Assembly (NCBI GenBank): GCA_045531905.1
Contig: JAZSEY010000006.1
Span: 124,001-188,000 of the forward strand
Source of the DNA: RGIG6919 sp045531905
GTDB taxonomy: Bacteria; Bacillota; Clostridia; Lachnospirales; Lachnospiraceae
Length of the DNA: 64,000 nucleotides
Reading direction: 5' to 3'
Both the position numbers and the translations under genes were made by a program. Every line of letters starts with the position of its first letter. Within the stretch, counting starts at the first letter, position 1. Positions 61,444 to 64,000 of the stretch are shown piece by piece. The notes under the pieces were generated by a model. The model was not told the DNA's origin. It did no database searches and saw only the letters and a program-made list of their open reading frames with translations.

Positions 61444-64000
61444 ATGTTAACATTTTTAAAAAATAAATTATTATATAAAAAATGGCTTAACTTTACGTTG
61501 CTATTTGGTATTTTTCTAATGATTACACTTTTGGTTGCTTTGCCATTATATAGAGAAACAGCTTTATATAAGTTGTTACAGCAAACAATGAATGAGGCAG
61601 TCATTACCTATAACTCCAATCCAATGCGGATTGATACGGAGTATGCATTTTCATTTGGAGAGAGCCACACACCGTCTTCCTACATTGAAAAGAAGGCGAA
61701 GGAACGACATGATAACTTAGTAAAAGGCATTCCAGTTACTACAAACAAACAGGTGCTACTGACTGAGGTAGTTGTGGAAAATTACACTTTTGAAGCCATG
61801 CCGACAGAATTTAGAAATAGTTCTAAGAACCTATCCGTTGCAAATCTGTCTGATATGGAAAATCATGTAAATATGGTTTATGGTACATATCCTGCAGATG
61901 GTGAAAATGCAGATGGACAGTATGAGTGTATGGTTTCTTCAAAGTTTTTTATTGATAACAAACTGTATCTAGGACAACTCATCTCTACAGATAAATTTGC
62001 TAAAGATGGTAAGCCAATCAGATATCTTAAAATTGTTGGTGTATTTGAGGAATCAGATATACATGATGATTACTGGGTAATGGCTCCAAGTGCATATGAT
62101 AAACAACTGTTTGTCACCATGAAGACAGTTGATGCATTGCAGCAGGACTATTTGAAAATTGGGGGAGTCTTGGATTGTTATGTAAAACACTATATATTCT
62201 GTGATTATACCAAGCTAAGAGATGGTGATTTACGACTGATTCAAAAGAAAATGGAAAGTTATTTTAATACCCAGTCTGGAGATGGTAAGACCGTATATCA
62301 CTCTAATTTTTTAACTGTAGCGAAGGGATATGTAGCCGAGGCCAATCGGTTAATCGCATTGGTTTATGTATTACAGATTCCGATTATTCTCATGTTAATT
62401 ACCTTTATTTTTATGGTTGCCACAGAGTTGATTGGAAATGAATTAAATGAAATTGCGATGTTATTAAGTCGTGGTGTCAGCAAAAAACAGATTCTTGGTG
62501 TATATGCATTGCAGTCTTTGATTTTGGCATGTATAGCAACCATCTTTGCCATTCCTGCCAGCTATGGACTCGTTTATTTACTGAGTCATGCCAGTGCATT
62601 TTTACAGTTCCAGTTTGGCGACGGATATGGTGTCGTTGGCACACCGGATATATTCCTATTTGCCATCATTGGAGTTTTGTTATCTGTATTATTTGTGGTT
62701 ATGTCCAGTTTGCCGTTTTTAAAGACGACCATTGTGCAGCATAAGAGTAAGCGTAATCGGGCTGATAAGCCATTTATACAGAGGTATTTTATTGATATCA
62801 TTTTGTTGGCGCTTTCTAGTTATTTGCTTTATAGCTTTAACAGTCAGAAAGATGCTATCGCAACTGCAATTATAAATGGGGAAAATTTGGACCCGGTTGT
62901 TTATATCAGCTCCACCTTGTTTATGATTGGATTTGGTATTGTGGTGCTTCGTATAGCCACATTATTAAAGAAAGGCATATATTTCCTTGGTAAGAATCGG
63001 TGGAAGCCTTCCAGCTATGCAGCGTTTTTGCAGATGATTAGGACTGAGAAAAAGCAGAGCTTTATTTCCATTTTCCTTGTTATGACTATTGCTATGGGTA
63101 TTTTCAATGCCAATATGGCTAATACTATTCATATCAATGAACAGGAAAAGATGACATATCAATTTGGAGCGGACTATGTTATACGTGAAAAGTGGGAGAG
63201 CCGTCCCGGTGCAGAAATGTATACTACATATTTGAAAGAACCTGATTTAACAAAATATGATAAAGTATTTGAACAGGTGGAAAGCCATACCTTTGTTTAC
63301 ACGGAAGATAATGCGATATTGAATTTGTCTACCGGAAATCAGGAGCATGTGAGACTTATGGGTATCACACCAAAAGCCTTTGGTGAAACAGCCAACATGC
63401 TGGATGGAATAACCAGCGAGCATTGGTATCATGCATTAAATGCATTATCGAATACCGCAAAGGGTGTTTTGATTTCGAAATCCTTGGCTGATGCACAGGA
63501 ATTAAAGGTGGGAGATTCCATAAAATATAGTCGTTTGGATAGTGATGGCAATCGCATGAATAATGTGGTCAGAACCGTTGCCGGAATTATAGAAGCTTTT
63601 CCTTCTTATGCTGGCTATGCGGAAATACCAGATGTGGATGCAAAAGCCGAAGAAGAGGAGAAGGAAAAGGCACCTTTAAAGACGATTGAACAATATCTAA
63701 TTGTGGATACATTCCGTCAAATGACCAATGATTTTGGTACTACACAATACGAAATCTGGATGAAAACCGGTGATCAGGCAGATGTTGTCACTGGATTTTT
63801 AGAAGAAAACCAAATAAATTGTGAATATAAAATAGACACACAAAATGAGATACATACAACCTTAACCAGTTCTCTGATTCAGATTACGAATGGTGTGCTG
63901 ACTATGTCATTCTTTATGTGCCTCATTCTTTGCACCATCGGATTTTTAATGTATTGGATTTTGTCTATTCGTGAGCGTGAGCTGTTGTTTGGTGTATATC
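61444..64000 (+). CDS. FtsX-family ABC transporter permease, partial at the right edge
   Basis: At least 852 codons, open to the end of the window. ATG 61444 follows AGGAGG. N-terminal helix (FTLLFGIFLMITLLVALPLY), extracytoplasmic domain (about 40-290), helices around 300-325, 350-375 and 400-425 (LIALVYVLQIPIILMLITF; MLLSRGVSKKQILGVYALQ is the FtsX motif), then a second half beginning QMIRTEKKQSFISIFLVMTI, with another extracytoplasmic domain. This is the large MacB/FtsX-like permease layout. The ATPase is not in the window and probably follows. Confidence 0.85.
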   Translation, partial: MLTFLKNKLLYKKWLNFTLLFGIFLMITLLVALPLYRETALYKLLQQTMNEAVITYNSNPMRIDTEYAFSFGESHTPSSYIEKKAKERHDNLVKGIPVTTNKQVLLTEVVVENYTFEAMPTEFRNSSKNLSVANLSDMENHVNMVYGTYPADGENADGQYECMVSSKFFIDNKLYLGQLISTDKFAKDGKPIRYLKIVGVFEESDIHDDYWVMAPSAYDKQLFVTMKTVDALQQDYLKIGGVLDCYVKHYIFCDYTKLRDGDLRLIQKKMESYFNTQSGDGKTVYHSNFLTVAKGYVAEANRLIALVYVLQIPIILMLITFIFMVATELIGNELNEIAMLLSRGVSKKQILGVYALQSLILACIATIFAIPASYGLVYLLSHASAFLQFQFGDGYGVVGTPDIFLFAIIGVLLSVLFVVMSSLPFLKTTIVQHKSKRNRADKPFIQRYFIDIILLALSSYLLYSFNSQKDAIATAIINGENLDPVVYISSTLFMIGFGIVVLRIATLLKKGIYFLGKNRWKPSSYAAFLQMIRTEKKQSFISIFLVMTIAMGIFNANMANTIHINEQEKMTYQFGADYVIREKWESRPGAEMYTTYLKEPDLTKYDKVFEQVESHTFVYTEDNAILNLSTGNQEHVRLMGITPKAFGETANMLDGITSEHWYHALNALSNTAKGVLISKSLADAQELKVGDSIKYSRLDSDGNRMNNVVRTVAGIIEAFPSYAGYAEIPDVDAKAEEEEKEKAPLKTIEQYLIVDTFRQMTNDFGTTQYEIWMKTGDQADVVTGFLEENQINCEYKIDTQNEIHTTLTSSLIQITNGVLTMSFFMCLILCTIGFLMYWILSIRERELLFGVY

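Noticed and set aside
1..64000. CRISPR array, rRNA operon or complete insertion sequence
   Set aside because: No regularly spaced repeats, rRNA sequence or paired IS ends with transposase were seen; the first gene is transposase-like only by family.

Overview
The window looks like chromosome of an anaerobic, low-GC Gram-positive bacterium of the class Clostridia, most likely family Lachnospiraceae. The evidence is the glycolytic operon order, PolC, the MEP (non-mevalonate) isoprenoid genes, a CheV, a bactofilin, a DUF6465-type small protein, TTG start codons and strong GGAGG ribosome-binding sites. The species cannot be named from sequence alone. The last gene runs off the right edge.

Layout. 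0-2 kb: a PD-(D/E)XK transposase-like nuclease and a PHP-domain phosphatase. 2-16.5 kb: lower glycolysis (gap, pgk, tpiA, gpmI, eno), interrupted by a MIF homologue, a 348-bp palindromic element and a cobalamin-riboswitch-controlled ECF transporter; then secG, rnr, smpB, a small membrane protein and ssrA (tmRNA). 16.5-19.2 kb: a small accessory module (repressor, membrane coiled-coil protein, secreted leucine-rich-repeat protein) with a 20-bp inverted operator pair. 19.2-24.7 kb: lipoproteins, a two-component system and CheV. 24.8-32.6 kb: an acidic membrane protein, hisH-hisF, an ApbE / NusG-II / Gx-transporter trio and cardiolipin synthase. 32.6-34.8 kb: a minimal acyl-carrier-protein cluster (ACP, possible BtrH-like acyltransferase, Sfp-type PPTase). 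34.8-47.1 kb: bactofilin, then the housekeeping run pyrH-frr-uppS-cdsA-dxr-rseP-ispG-polC.

47.3-55.4 kb is the most unusual part. It is a complete-looking integrated filamentous phage (inovirus-like) of about 8.0 kb, inserted in the 3' end of tRNA-Glu(CUC) and bounded by 64-bp direct repeats with one mismatch. It carries a tyrosine integrase, a Zot/pI-type assembly ATPase, a run of tiny membrane proteins, a pIII-like adhesin, a short coat-protein candidate separated from the adhesin by a strong terminator, a small ssDNA-binding candidate, and a divergent repressor region with palindromic operators. Its replication initiator is an HUH endonuclease fused to an SF3 helicase, as in eukaryotic CRESS-DNA viruses. 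About 100 bp upstream of rep is a 9-bp stem with a 10-nt loop that contains the circovirus-type nonanucleotide AAGTATTAC, next to repeated GTGACTT iterons. The phage therefore appears to combine filamentous-phage morphogenesis with CRESS-type rolling-circle replication.

55.5-64 kb: an XRE regulator with a membrane anchor, an SGNH hydrolase, a SpoIID-like / peptidoglycan-binding protein that seems to lack a standard start codon, and an export system made of two lipoprotein adaptors and a large FtsX-type permease cut by the window edge.
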